Assembly (NCBI GenBank): GCA_918797485.1
Contig: CAKKNE010000006.1
Span: 1,426,001-1,490,000, forward strand
Origin: Pelagomonas calceolata
Lineage: Eukaryota; Sar; Pelagophyceae; Pelagomonadales; Pelagomonadaceae
Length of the DNA stretch: 64,000 nt
Direction of reading: 5' to 3'
The notes under the pieces were generated by a model. It saw only the letters and a program-made list of their open reading frames with translations. It had not been told where the DNA came from and did not search any database. Each line of letters begins with the position of its first letter. Position 1 is the first letter of the stretch. Positions 36,060 through 45,989 of this stretch are shown one piece after another. The position numbers were made by a program, and so were the translations under genes.

Positions 36060-36786
36060 ATGGCGGACTTGGAAGAAGCAGTCATAGAGAAAGGAACGGA
36101 AGTTATTAATTTCCTGCGCGAGGAATGTCGAATCCCCGACGAGCAATGTGAACAACTCGAGGCCCTTATCACCAACACGGAAGACGCGAAAGGATGGTCC
36201 CCCGACGGTAGAGAATTAATGGAGCGCGTCGAGGACGTGGCCAAGTGCCAGCCCTACATGCCCCACGATAAGTACGCGGAGATGTTGGTAATAGGCTGGA
36301 GCGCGGCTTTGGACCTCATGAAGCACCAGCGGAAGATGGCCTTCAAGAAGGTCAGGACGTTGCAGGAGGACGCGAAGTGCCCCGCCGAGCTCATGGACGC
36401 GGCCTATCGCACGCGAGATGAACTGGATCTAGGCTGCGCCAAGGCGAACATTCGATTTTGTGAAGCGCGGTTCCTGGTGGAGGTGCTCCAGGAGAACCCC
36501 ATGCCGCCCATCGAAGAATTGAGGAAGAAGGTCGACGAGGACTGGGCCGCGGGCACGATCGGGCCGCCCAACACCGACGGCTTCGACGACGAGGGGCGGC
36601 ACGTGGCGGAGGGTGCGGAGCGGTGCGTGAATCAAAGCGTGGCGGCGCGACGCCAGCTCGGCGGCGTGGCGGTGGGGTCTCTCACAGACACCCGACTCAC
36701 TGGTCGATTTCCACACAGGTGAGGAGGGCGCGAAGGACGAGTCCAAGGGCGAGTCCAAGGACGAGTCCAAGGAGGGCGCCGAGTAA
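36060..36786 (+). CDS. Uncharacterised helical protein, two exons joined over an introner
   Basis: Exons 36060-36612 and 36719-36786 give 206 aa. The protein is mostly helical and acidic (EEAVIEKGTEVINFLREECRIPDEQCEQLEALI, RTRDELDLGCAKANIRFCEARFLVEVLQ). After splicing it ends with a repeated DESKGESKDESKEGAE tail that would be lost if the intron were retained. No family recognised. The intron is bounded by GTGCGGAG/GTGAGGAG and ends in GATTTCCACACAG, like the introner at 7442. Confidence 0.75.
36613..36718 (+). mobile_element. 106-nt introner element
   Basis: Starts GTGCGGAG; the following exon starts GTGAGGAG, an 8-bp target duplication with one change. The inner ends CGGTGCGTGAATC and GATTTCCACACAG are inverted repeats at 9 of 13 positions and match the family seen at 7442-7642. 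The upstream target copy gives the donor and the element end gives the acceptor. Confidence 0.8.
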
Positions 36787-36861
36787 TACTTTCCTAGGAC
36801 TTAAGCGAGAGAGAGAGCGAGCGGGCGGACGTTTCTTTTTTTTTTCGTAGCGACTGGCGTG

Positions 36862-38406
36862 CTAAAGAGTCGCCAGGCGCGACTTCTGCTGGCGGGCCTT
36901 CTCCTGCGACGAAGCCCCGCCGTGGTCGAGCTTGCCGCCCATCCAGCGCTGCATGAGCATTTTTAGGACCGTCTCGAACAAGAGCGACTCGCGCGAGGCG
37001 CCAGAAATCCGTTCCGCGTGGAGGTGCGTGAACGCGTGCATCAGGAAGAGCACGACGAAGCTAATACCGACCCGTCTCATGACTACTCTCAACGACCATC
37101 CTAGGACGAACTTGGCCACCCAGCACGTCCACGCCGCGATTAACACCAGGGTCGCGTTCATGCGCACGTGTCTTATCGGTAACATGTACTGTTCAGGATC
37201 TGATGAATACGCGCCCGTCTCCCGGAAGGTCTGGAGTAGCGCGTCCTTGCGGGCGTAGTCGTCCAATAAAGTGTCTCGCACGCCTTTCGGATCATCGTTA
37301 CTCATCTTCTCACCAGGCACCTTGACGATGTGCGTGAAGACGTGGAGGCCCCCTCGAAAAATGGTGTGGAGGTCGGGGATGACGCGGGCTGGATCGTCCA
37401 ACGGTCGGGAGCACAAGCAGCCCCCTCTCGCGGCTCCTGTTACGTCATCCACTTGTACGGAATCCTTGTCCCGACAGACGAAGGCCATCGTGACACTAAA
37501 GATGCCTTCGGGATTATGCGTGGTCACGAGCTGCATGCCCTTGTATCTTGGAGTCAATAAATACTTCAGCGGTCGTAGGTCGTGATCGAGCATGAACTTG
37601 GAGCACTGCTGGACGTACTCGGCGTCCTTTTCTACTCCTGGGTCGACGATCGCCCCTTCCGGCGCCAAGAAGATGACCCGATCGACCTTCGCTTCCTTGA
37701 AGCTTCTTATGTTGTCCAGGATGCGGGGCCCGTCCCGGTGGAACGTCCGTCTCAAAAAGATGTCCCCGAACAGCCCGCGAGACCAGCCGAAGATCGGCAT
37801 GAGCATCGTCGTGAACTCGGCGCAGAAGCCCACCCGCACCTGCGGTTCTAGCGTCGAACCCATGAGCAAACCCACGAGCCAATCCACTCTGCTCCCATGA
37901 TTCGTCATGAACACGGACGAACCACACTCCGGCACTCGTCGCAGTTCCGCAGGCGTGCAGCACCACACTCTAAACCCGCACCACGAGAAGGGCACCGCCA
38001 ATATGGCCGGTTGGACGAGTCTGTCGTAGTGCGTGCAAGCTCGTTTATACAGCGCGCCGCCGTCCGGGATCAAATGCAAGAATAAGAGTGGGAGCTGCCA
38101 CAGGAAGTAGAGGAACGCCACGCTCAACCAAACGGAAGCCAGGAAATAGACCTTCAGTCGCAGGAACAAAGCCGGCGCGCGGTTCCTCATTCTTTTCCTA
38201 TGGACCTTCTCCTGCTCATTGACGTCGGCAGGAAAAGCGTCCCAGGGGTTGCCCATCAAACCACCTCGCCCGAGCCAGTCGCGCGGCTCGAGGGCCTCCG
38301 AGTTGCTAGAGCTGCTGCGGCTCAGCATGGAATCGGCCGGGCTGCCGCGGCCGTTGCTGCCCGGGTGCGGGGCGGCACCGTTGCGCCGTCTTAAGGTAGG
38401 AGTCAT
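36862..38406 (-). CDS. Membrane-bound lysophospholipid acyltransferase (PlsC/AGPAT type)
   Basis: 514 aa from the ATG at 38406 (the frame opens 26 residues earlier without ATG support). There are two membrane spans near residues 80-115 (LRLKVYFLASVWLSVAFLYFLWQLPLLFLHLI). The LPLAT domain has the NHGSRVDW form of the HX4D catalytic motif, FGWSRGLFGDIFLRRTFHRD, and FLAPEGAIVDPG equivalent to the EGT substrate motif. A further span lies at the C-terminal end (TLVLIAAWTCWVAKFVLGWSLRVVMRRVGISFVVLFLMHAF). It resembles AGPAT3/5 or lysocardiolipin acyltransferase and should transfer acyl-CoA chains onto lysophospholipids at the ER or mitochondria. Confidence 0.88.
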   Translation of the reverse strand: MTPTLRRRNGAAPHPGSNGRGSPADSMLSRSSSSNSEALEPRDWLGRGGLMGNPWDAFPADVNEQEKVHRKRMRNRAPALFLRLKVYFLASVWLSVAFLYFLWQLPLLFLHLIPDGGALYKRACTHYDRLVQPAILAVPFSWCGFRVWCCTPAELRRVPECGSSVFMTNHGSRVDWLVGLLMGSTLEPQVRVGFCAEFTTMLMPIFGWSRGLFGDIFLRRTFHRDGPRILDNIRSFKEAKVDRVIFLAPEGAIVDPGVEKDAEYVQQCSKFMLDHDLRPLKYLLTPRYKGMQLVTTHNPEGIFSVTMAFVCRDKDSVQVDDVTGAARGGCLCSRPLDDPARVIPDLHTIFRGGLHVFTHIVKVPGEKMSNDDPKGVRDTLLDDYARKDALLQTFRETGAYSSDPEQYMLPIRHVRMNATLVLIAAWTCWVAKFVLGWSLRVVMRRVGISFVVLFLMHAFTHLHAERISGASRESLLFETVLKMLMQRWMGGKLDHGGASSQEKARQQKSRLATL

Positions 38407-38693
38407 CTTCACAAGCTGCCCCGTCCACCAATTGGGCCGTGCGCGGCCAGGGACCGCGTGCGTTTTTTGCCACCCACCCGCCAAACCGAATCGCGGGACC
38501 CCCTACTCCGCTACGAGGCGTGGCGCCGGTCCTCCAGTGCGTCTGGGTGAATGCCGAGCGGTGGGCCACGCTGGTGCGCGGGCGCCGGCGCCTGGCGTGC
38601 GACCACCGCGCGGCCGCCGCCGGCGCGCCGACGACCTGTGCGGCCGCCTCCACCACGACGCCGTCGCTGCGCCCGCTCACATAAAACACTTAC

Positions 38694-40635
38694 TCACCAC
38701 CCCTCCCGCGCGCCCTTTACAACAGCCCGCGCCAGGAACGGCCCCGCCTCCCTCAACAGATCCAATTCAGGATCGAGCTGCCTTCCGATACCTTCGACGA
38801 CGGCGATGGCCACGACCGTCGTCGCGAAGTTCGCCTCGAGGCGTATCCTATGGCGCCGGCAGGCCGCGAGGACGTCATTTAACAACGCCGCGACGCGCAA
38901 ATCCTTCAAGGTGACGCCCCTGACGGTGGCGTCCTTGACCAGCCGGTCCAACTCGTCGACGAAGGCCTCGACGTCGTCCTCACCACCTCCACGATGCGTC
39001 GCTCGAGCTGCTATTAATTGACCCGCGCGCCGCCCGTCGCGCTTCACGACCGCTCCAAATAAATCAATAAAGTTCCGCCGGTCTCTAGGTGATAGCTCTA
39101 TGACCAACCCCGCGTCGAGGATCACCAGATCAAAATCATGACCGTCAAACCTAAGTAACAGATTGCCCGCGTGGAGGTCACCGTGAATATAGTTGTCGGC
39201 GAAGAGCATTTTGAGTAACGCTCGCAGGCCGCGCCGCGCTACTTTACGTTTCGTCTCGGGATCTAGCGACGGTAAGGCTTCATTCAAAGGCACGCCGCGC
39301 TCGAAGCTCTCCACCAACACACCGCTTGATGAGAGTAGAGGCTCCGGGAACACCACGCCCTGCTCTCCAACAAAGTTGCGTCGCAAGCGTCGTAAAGCCT
39401 CGGCCTCGTTCATCATGTCGCAACTCAACAACATCTTGTCGGCGAAGTCCTCTACTAAACCAGTGGGGTCGAGCACCTCGCACGTCCGCGGCATCAGGAG
39501 CGACGCCGCCCGCGCGAGCCACCTTAAAGCGCGGACGTCGTCCTCGACCCGCGATCTAGTAGATGGGTGCACGAGCTTGACGGCGACCGCCCGGCCGCGG
39601 CGCAGGCCCCTGCGCGCGTCCGGCGTTGTGTCTATACGTGGCAGAGACGACGCGTCGATGGCGTCGAGGCGACGTCAGAGCCGCTCGACGCGGCCGCGCG
39701 AGAGTCTCGTCCTTGCACCGCGACGTTGTCGATATCACGATTGCCATAAACCATGGAGGACGCTGCGTAACGCACCGCCGGACGTGCGCGACGCAGCCCG
39801 CGCCGACCGTCGCGCCGAGGACCGTATCACCGCCGGGGAACGCGTCGGCGAGCGTCCGCAGGGCTTCGCGTCGCGTCTGCGTCGCGCGCGTCGCGCGGTT
39901 CTGCAGGAGGCCGCAGCGTTGGCACCTGCGTTTTCTGTTGTTGTGATGGCGTGTTGTGTTCTTTCGAGCTTCTACCCCCACCAACGCCGTCGACGCGATC
40001 CCCGCTTTGCTGAATCATCGCGTCGACATCCACGCCATCGAGGCGACCATGATTCGGCGGACGCTGGCCGCGCACCAAGCCTCGGGGAAGACGTCGGGCC
40101 GCGTCGCCGACCACTGCGCGAGCTTCACGGCCGTCGGGCCGCAGCCCTCGATCGCGTAGAGGACGTGGCGCCACCACCACTTTCTCAAAAACGGTATCAG
40201 AAGTGCAAACGGCGCCCAGAGCGCGACGGGCGCGACGCGGAGCGACCAGCCTCCTAAGGTCCTGGCGACGCGCCAGTTTTTTGGTGGCATCGTTTTTTTG
40301 GGAGGTACGGCCACGGCGACTTCGCAGTTCGGCGGCCGCGCTAGTGTGATGGTCGCGAGGGCGCAGGCCGGCAGCATTGGTGTCCGTGCCATTTGATGCA
40401 GCGTCCGGCGCCAGCGCGCGGACGTCGCGACGCTGCTCCCGGCCTGCGCCCTCGCTGTCCGTGCGACCGCGTCCAGCGTCCCACGCCATCGCGCAGACGG
40501 CGCGACATGTTCGGTGGCGCTTATCCGCTTTGTTGCGGCGGCGCGAGTAATCGTCGCGGTGCGGCTTGTTGTCGCCGCGGCGGCGCGACTGGTCGTCCCG
40601 CCGCTCGTGGCGAGGAGTCTTGAGGCGCGGAGCAT
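38694..40635 (-). CDS. ABC1/ADCK2-type atypical kinase (UbiB family)
   Basis: Exons 40076-40635, 39776-39925 and 38694-39609 give about 541 aa. A mitochondrial-type presequence (MLRASRLLATSGGTTSRAAAATTSRTATI) is followed by GPTAVKLAQWSATRPDVFPEAW (the KxGQ-like region), CGLLQNRATRATQ, the Ala-rich nucleotide loop VGAGCVAHV, AVAVKLVHP with the lysine, YIHGDLHAGNLLL (catalytic loop) and LVILDAGLVIELSPRDRRNF (metal site). UbiB kinases support coenzyme Q synthesis in mitochondria or plastids. Both introns carry the introner core motif, and splicing restores an uninterrupted ADCK fold. The N-terminus also holds a repeated SARWRGTL/SARWRRTL segment. Confidence 0.85.
39610..39775 (-). mobile_element. 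166-nt introner-type intron in the ADCK gene
   Basis: GTGCGTTACG...CGCGCAG. Contains CGTCGCCTCGACGCCATCG and GACGCGTCG core motifs. The junction gives HVRR-GLRRGRAVAVK in frame. Confidence 0.7.
39926..40075 (-). mobile_element. 150-nt introner-type intron in the ADCK gene
   Basis: GTGCGCGG...AACGCAG, and the next exon starts GTGCCAAC, a partial target duplication. The core has GTCGCCTCGATGGCGTGG and GACGGCGTTGG. The junction gives FPEAW-CQRCGLLQNRA. Confidence 0.7.
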
Positions 40636-41013
40636 CGCGGTCGACTCGGTGAATGCGTAGCAGCCCTCCGCCCCGCAGCGCTTCCGCAAGAGCGGCGCCG
40701 AGGCCCCGTCGACTCGCTGCGAGCCGTGCGTTACGCGCGGCCGCGCAGGTCGACCACTAGGTCAGGAGCACTGGGCTCTACTGCGGCTTCTGGGCTCTCA
40801 GCGGCCCGCTAGCCGTTCCGCGCCGAACCTTTTGCCACGGTCGAATGGTTTGGACACTTTCCCACCCAGCAACGCCGCCAACGCCTGCAGTGGGCCGTCT
40901 CCGGCGGCGAAAAACACGCCCAAAACCCTCGAGGTTGGAGGCTTTCTTATAGGAGCCAAATCGCGAAAATCAGCTCTCGTCGCTGCGCACCCATCGGTGC
41001 TGCGCGCGCGAGT
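40636..41013. other. Intergenic region between the ADCK gene and tRNA-Thr
   Basis: No gene or repeat recognised; presumably the ADCK promoter plus the tRNA upstream region. Confidence 0.5.
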
Positions 41014-41085
41014 GCTCCTATGGCTCAGTGGTAGAGCATTTGTCTTGTAAACAAAAGGTCCTGAGTTCAATCCTCAGTGGGAGCT
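41014..41085 (+). tRNA. tRNA-Thr(TGT)
   Basis: Intact cloverleaf. Acceptor GCTCCTA/TGGGAGC (one G-T), D-arm GGCTCAGTGGTAGAGC, anticodon stem TTTGT/ACAAA with loop CTTGTAA (anticodon TGT), T-arm CTGAG/CTCAG around TTCAATC, discriminator T. Terminator T-run (nine T) at 41090-41098. Unlike the two tRNAs at 46 kb, it has no insertion. Confidence 0.95.
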
Positions 41086-41385
41086 ATCTTTTTTTTTGCT
41101 TCGGACGCGTCGGCCCGCGCGGGAGCGGGATCTATCCGAAAAACCATGCTAGTGCCTCACACGATAGCGTAATCGACGACGCCGGCGCTTATATTGCGGC
41201 GTACGGCCACGCTGGCCGATAGAATTAACCCTCCTGACCTCCAACACATCCAGTCCATCACCTCGGTCCACCCTCAAAACAACAAGGCCTGACGCGCGGC
41301 CGCGCCCAAGCTAGCGCTAGCGAGGCCGCCGCTCCCTTGGTCGCCGCGCGTTGCGAGCGCGGCGCGGCGCCGCCCCGCGCGCGCC
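41086..41385. other. Intergenic region upstream of the cyclin gene
   Basis: After the tRNA terminator, 41153-41173 (GCTAGTGCCTCACACGATAGCG) resembles a degraded CTAG element. Otherwise nothing recognised. Confidence 0.4.
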
Positions 41386-42533
41386 ATGGCGGACCGCCCC
41401 CCCGGCGCGCCGCCGCCCATGCCTCCATCACAACATATCAGCCCCTCGCGGCGCGACGGCATGAGCGCGCACGACGAAAAACAAAGAAGACGAAAAACGT
41501 GCTTCTTCATCGACGAGTGCGGCGTGCGGCTGCAACTCCCGAAACTCCCGGTGATGACGGCGCAGTGCTTCTTCCACAAGTTCTTCGCGCGCGAGTCTTT
41601 TAGGAGACACGACCGCTTCGTGGTGGCGCAAGCTTGCTTATTCCTCGCGGCGAAGGTCGAGGAGTCGGCCGTGTCTCTACGATCGTTGGTGCGAGAGTGC
41701 CACGGCGTGCGCTACGCCGGGAAGAGCCGGGCGCCCCTTGATGAATCAAGTGAGAGGGACGTGAAGCGAGCTGTGGTGATGGCGGAGCGCGCGGTGCTCT
41801 ACGCGCGCCGCGGCGTCTCCTTTCGCCTTTCGCTCCGCGCCGCGCGGTGACCGTCGCATCGATGGCGCGTCGCGGCGACGGCGTGATGGTTCTACACTAC
41901 CTTCACGCCATCGACGCGGCGGGCCGGTGGCGTGCCGCGCGCCGAGGGACCGCGCGACGGCGTCGAGAGGGGGGAGAGGAACACACACACATCCAAGAGA
42001 GAATAAAACAGGACGCGCGACGCCCTTGATCAATCTAGGCCATCGGCTTTGATGTGTGCGTCGAGAACCCCCTGCTGGCCTTCATTGACCTCGTCAATAA
42101 GCTGCGGGCGGGCGACGTGCTTTCAGAAGATCTGAAGCAGCCGTTCTCGCAAGTGGGCATCAACTTCATCTCCGATTCATATCGGACGGCGCTGTGCCTC
42201 GAGTTCCCGCCGCAAAAAATCGCGGCGGCGTGTGCTTTTTTGACGGTGGTGTTCCTGCGGGCGCTGCCGGATGATCGGCCGCGGACGGCGGCTTTATATG
42301 GCGCGCTCGCGATCTCCGAGAGGAGTTTGAGGAGCATCTGCACGCAGATGGCCGAGTTATATGTGGAGAACAAGAAGTGCGCGCGGCTCTTAAGGGACCT
42401 GGCGGAGATGGGCCACGTTCCTGCCGAATTGGTGAGGCCTGCCCCCAGGCCGCCGGTGCCTCCTTCAGATTCCGTGGCCGGCGTGACGCCGTCGCCGTCG
42501 GTGCTGTCTTCTTCTTCCTCCGCTGGCCCATGA
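41386..42533 (+). CDS. Cyclin of the transcriptional (K/L/T-like) type, two exons
   Basis: Exons 41386-41802 and 42039-42533 give 303 aa. The first cyclin box has MTAQCFFHKFFARESFRRHDRFVVAQACLFLAAKVEES and ends AERAVLY; the second exon resumes AIGFDVCVENPLLAFIDLVNKL, matching cyclin K/L/T spacing exactly. The second fold contains TALCLEFPPQKIAAACAFLTVVFL. A short Ser/Pro tail follows. Partners would be CDK9- or CDK12-type kinases acting on RNA polymerase II. The best-fitting intron begins with GC, not GT (TAC-GCGCGCC...TCTAG-GCC); a GT donor six bases upstream would delete three conserved residues. Confidence 0.85.
41803..42038 (+). mobile_element. 236-nt introner-type intron with probable GC-AG ends
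   Basis: Contains GCATCGATGGCGCGTCG and CACGCCATCGACGCGGCG as large inverted motifs, typical of introners here. Ends as GC...AG according to protein alignment. Confidence 0.6.
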
Positions 42534-42700
42534 GTGGTCGGGGTAAAATTAATAGTTGTTTTCATTTTCTATCCCGCGCTTGCGCGGCAGCTCCCCCACG
42601 CCATCAACGCGACGTCGCCCCCGTGGTATCGTCTGATCGATGGCGTTCTACCCCCGGCCCTTCTTCCCCCCCCCCCCGCATGCCAGCCCCATAAGCGATT
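42534..42700. other. 3' region of the cyclin gene with introner-like inverted motif and C-run
   Basis: CACGCCATCAACGCGACG at about 42597-42614 and GATCGATGGCGTT at about 42636-42648 form the introner core inverse pair outside any coding intron. A 12-base C-run lies at about 42667-42678. Confidence 0.5.
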
Positions 42701-44288
42701 GTTGCTAGACTCAGCCTATCTCTGGGATATTCCCAGATCAGCCTCGATAGCGTCAACTAGCGAAAAAAAATGACCTCCCAAATTCAGGATTCACCCTAGT
42801 CGTTCGCCGCGCCCAAATATTTCAGAGTAGCGGCCCGGGAACATACCCTCATGCCTCCCGGAACACACCGCCCCGCGGCGACATTCGCGGATGAATCTTA
42901 TGACTCGCCAAAATACACCAGCGATTGACGCCGTCGTCTACCGTCCGGATAGCCCATTATATCAACTCCAGCCCAGTTTTCATACACACTCGACGGAACC
43001 GGAGCCGACAACGCGCGCTCGGAGGGCGGGAAAAGAATTATACTAGACAACTCCCGAGTTTATGTTCGTTTCCTTCCGTTTGTTAGTGGTAGAGTCCATC
43101 TAGCCCGCCTCAACATTTACTGAGCCCAGTATCTTGATCCGTATGAGCCGCGGGATTCGGCGACTTTGGTACCCCGCGTTTACAGAAAGATGGGTAAATA
43201 AGTAGGATCCGCGAGTATCAGCGACGCCACTATCCAGATGGACCATAACGCCGTTGTTCTATTCACGATCGACCGACTTGCCCGTTCTCCGCGGACGACG
43301 GTGCGTACGCGGGCCCCCGGAAAAGCCCCAGACCCGTGAGTTGTGAAATAAATTTGCGTTTCAGGCGGTTCGGTTGCGGGACGGGCCATCTGACCGGGCT
43401 GAGCGTCTACTACATTGCTTCGAGACCCCGAGATGTTCCCCGCGCCTCGGCCATCTCGCGAGCCCACGATCTCGCTTATATGGGCTGGAGAGCTGGATAT
43501 GCGACCATCAGCCCGTGTACCTTCACCATAGACCATAACGCGATCATTTGTTTCATGACCGACGGACTTACGCGAGGTCCAGATCAAGATGTTCACGTCC
43601 CGGGCGTGGGCAGCCAAAAGTACCCTTCTTATAATGTAGATGTCACATACTTGTAATTGACTATCGATGGGGTAGTATAGTGTCCAACGATACCGCTATA
43701 GCGACTACTGGGGGCCCTCGGGTAATTGCGTATTTGACGGTGACGGGGTGCTATCGGGCCCAAATTATTTACTTTTTTTGGATGCAGATCGGCCCTCGGA
43801 CTTACTCTGGGATAGGTCTGGGGTCGGGTGGTCGCCGACACCGCATGCGCCGCTGCTTGGGGCTCTCCAGAGAGCTCTGGATCGAAAACTTTGGGGGATC
43901 ATGATAGGTCTCTGCAAACTGCTGGGGACCTGTACTGATATGTATCCACCGATGGAAGCGCCCGCGCATGCGGTGTAGGCGATTGCGCACGTCTAGTATC
44001 GACCCTAGGCGACTCCCGGGAGGCCTCCGGGCCACGAATCGACAGGATTCCACCGGCGCGGCCGACCACTTTTGGCGGCCCGTCGGCGCCGCGAATTAAA
44101 TTTTTTTTTTCGCCACCCAGTAAGTGTCGTATCGATCGCCCCGGACGACAAACGGCCCAAACGATATTCAAACAACTCCAGGGCGCATCTCACACTTTTT
44201 ACCCCGGGATCGTGAACGCGGCGCGCGCCGACAGACGTTCGAAACCCCAGCACGCCGTCGCCGCGACCCCCAAGATAACTAGAGATAA
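42701..44288. other. Compositionally distinct island without supported genes
   Basis: Visibly lower in GC and without the codon periodicity of the surrounding DNA. One plus-strand ORF of 106 codons at 43336-43656 contains TIDHNAIICFMTDGLTRGP; a related string DATIQMDHNAVVLFTIDRLARSP is readable 290 bp upstream (43241) in another frame. This suggests decayed protein-coding repeats of foreign or selfish origin. No complete gene, RNA or terminal repeat is seen. Confidence 0.45.
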
Positions 44289-45767
44289 TTACATGAGCGC
44301 ACAGGAGCTCTGGTTGGCCGCCGCCTTCTGGACTTGATCCAAACCCTTCTCCGCGTGCGCGTGGGACCGCTCGACGAGTTCCCCGATTTTGTCGACGTCG
44401 TCCTGCTGCTTGTCGACCAATGTCGCGAGATCCCTAAAAATCTCGTTGACCTTGTGCACGTCCGCGTTGATGTTGCGCAGCTCGGCCTCGCGCTCCCTTA
44501 CGAGAGCCTCGTCGATGTCCTCGTCCTGCATCGCCACCTGTGTGTTTTTCGCGTGTTTTTTTTCGCGCGTGATGCCATCGACGCGACGTCATCGACGCGT
44601 CCTCGCCGCGCCGGCGGCCCGGCCGAAGCCGCCTCTTCCGTGCCGACGCGCGGCGACGCGCGGCGACGCGGCCGCCCCCCCTTTACGCCGTCGAGGCAGC
44701 GGGTGCACCGCGTCCGCGTGTCCGCTCGACGGCGTGGAGGCGACACGGACGAGTATCTCGGCCCCTCTCGCACGCCGTCGACGCGTCAGGTCGAGCGAAG
44801 CCACCTCGAGTCTCGCGCCGGTCGCCGCACCTGGAGCTGGACGCGCTGCTCGCCCACGAGGAGGTCGACGTCGCCCGGCGGCGGTCGCGGCGGCGACCGG
44901 TCGCGGCCCGCCGCGGCGCCGACCGGTGGGGGGCGCGCCGGCGGCACCGGCGGCGCCGCGGCGACGCGGCCGAGGCGCCGCGTCGCCTGGCGGATCCGGT
45001 CCTCGACGCGCTCGAAGTCCGTGCGGAGGCGCGCCTGTGTTGTGTTTGTCTTTTACGGTACGGCGATCGACGTCCTCTCGGTGTGGCGATTGTTTCCTCT
45101 CGTCGGCGTCGGCAGCGCCGGCGGTGCTCGACGGACGGCGGCGCCGTCGCGCCGGCGTTCGCCGCACCAGCGGCTCTCACGCCAGCCGTGGACGTAGACC
45201 GCCTCTCCAGGGAGCCGCGCGAGCCGACACGACGAGAGTGCTATACGCGCGACCGCGTCTCTCTCTCTCCTACGGTTTAGCCCACGGTACCTCCACCTTG
45301 GCCCCAGCCGACGTTACCTTCACATGAACGCAATGATGGCGTCGAGGAGACCACAAGTGTCCACCTCAAGCCATCGCGCAGACGACGGGAATGAGCGGCG
45401 GCCGTGGCGGATCTCGCGCCCCCTCCACGCCGTCGACGCGACGTAAAAACACAAAAGGTACCACGCCGGTGGGAACGTGCGCGGCACGTCTCCGCGGGGC
45501 CGTCGCGGGCGGGCTGTTCTCGGCGTCCCGCAGCAATTCCGTGAGGTGCCGCCGCGTCGCCCGCGTGAGGTCCTCGACGACGCCGCGCTGGACCGCGACC
45601 TGCTGGCGCAGCTCGGCGTCGGCGCCGGCCGCGCCCGCGGAGTCGACCATGTCGCAGAGCCGTTCGAGCAGGGCCACGTTCTGGCGCAGCTGGCGCAAGG
45701 CGTTGGCCGCGCGGTCCGTCGTGGCGTCCGGTTGCGTCGTCGCGCGCTCGGCGGCGGCGAAACTCAT
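44289..45767 (-). CDS. Qa-SNARE (syntaxin) with CaaX-type C-terminus instead of a membrane span
   Basis: Exons 45477-45767, 44831-45034 and 44289-44537 give 247 aa in one frame. Exon 1 (ALRQLRQNVALLERLCDMVDSAGAAGADAELRQQVAVQRGVVEDLTRATRRHLTELL) is the syntaxin N-terminal helical bundle. Exon 2 starts ARLRTDFERVEDRIRQATRRL, then a Pro-rich linker. Exon 3 (DIDEALVREREAELRNINADVHKVNEIFRDLATLVDKQQDDVDKIGELVERSHAHAEKGLDQVQKAA) is the SNARE motif, with Q in the central layer (LVDKQQDDV). It then ends NQSSCALM: no membrane span but a farnesylation-type CaaX box. It should act in endosome or vacuole fusion, anchored by lipid. Both introns carry introner motifs. Confidence 0.85.
44538..44830 (-). mobile_element. 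293-nt introner-type intron in the SNARE gene
   Basis: Begins GTGCGGCG and ends AAAAACACACAG; the next exon begins GTGGCGAT. Several CGACGCGTC/GACGGCGT core motifs lie inside. The junction gives QLQ-VAMQDEDIDEAL. Confidence 0.7.
45035..45476 (-). mobile_element. 442-nt intron in the SNARE gene, probably more than one introner
   Basis: GTTCCC...CAACACAG. At least three CGACGGCGTGG or CGACGCCATC core motifs are present, at about 45330-45350, 45427-45445 and 45062, so nested insertion is likely. Confidence 0.6.
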
Positions 45768-45989
45768 GGAGGTGGTTTTTTGTTTTCTGGTGCTGCTAGT
45801 TCGTTTCGTCCGGTGTGGTGCTTTGTGGCTGCTTGGGGGTTGCGCAGAGGGTCAGAGGCGGCCTGTTGACGTTTTTTTCGCGCCCTGCGATTTTTGACTC
45901 GCGGCGCAGCTGCTCAATTATGTCTTACGGGTTTTGTCTCGGGTCCCTTGTAGTCCGACGGAACCACCGATCTCTTTAAACAGAGGTCT

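Noticed and set aside
41028-41222. ORF covering the tRNA-Thr
   Set aside because: Overlaps a perfect tRNA and has no protein features.
43180-43617. Minus-strand ORF of 145 codons in the low-GC island
   Set aside because: No recognisable motif, and the opposite strand holds the more convincing repeated peptide strings; coding status unsupported.
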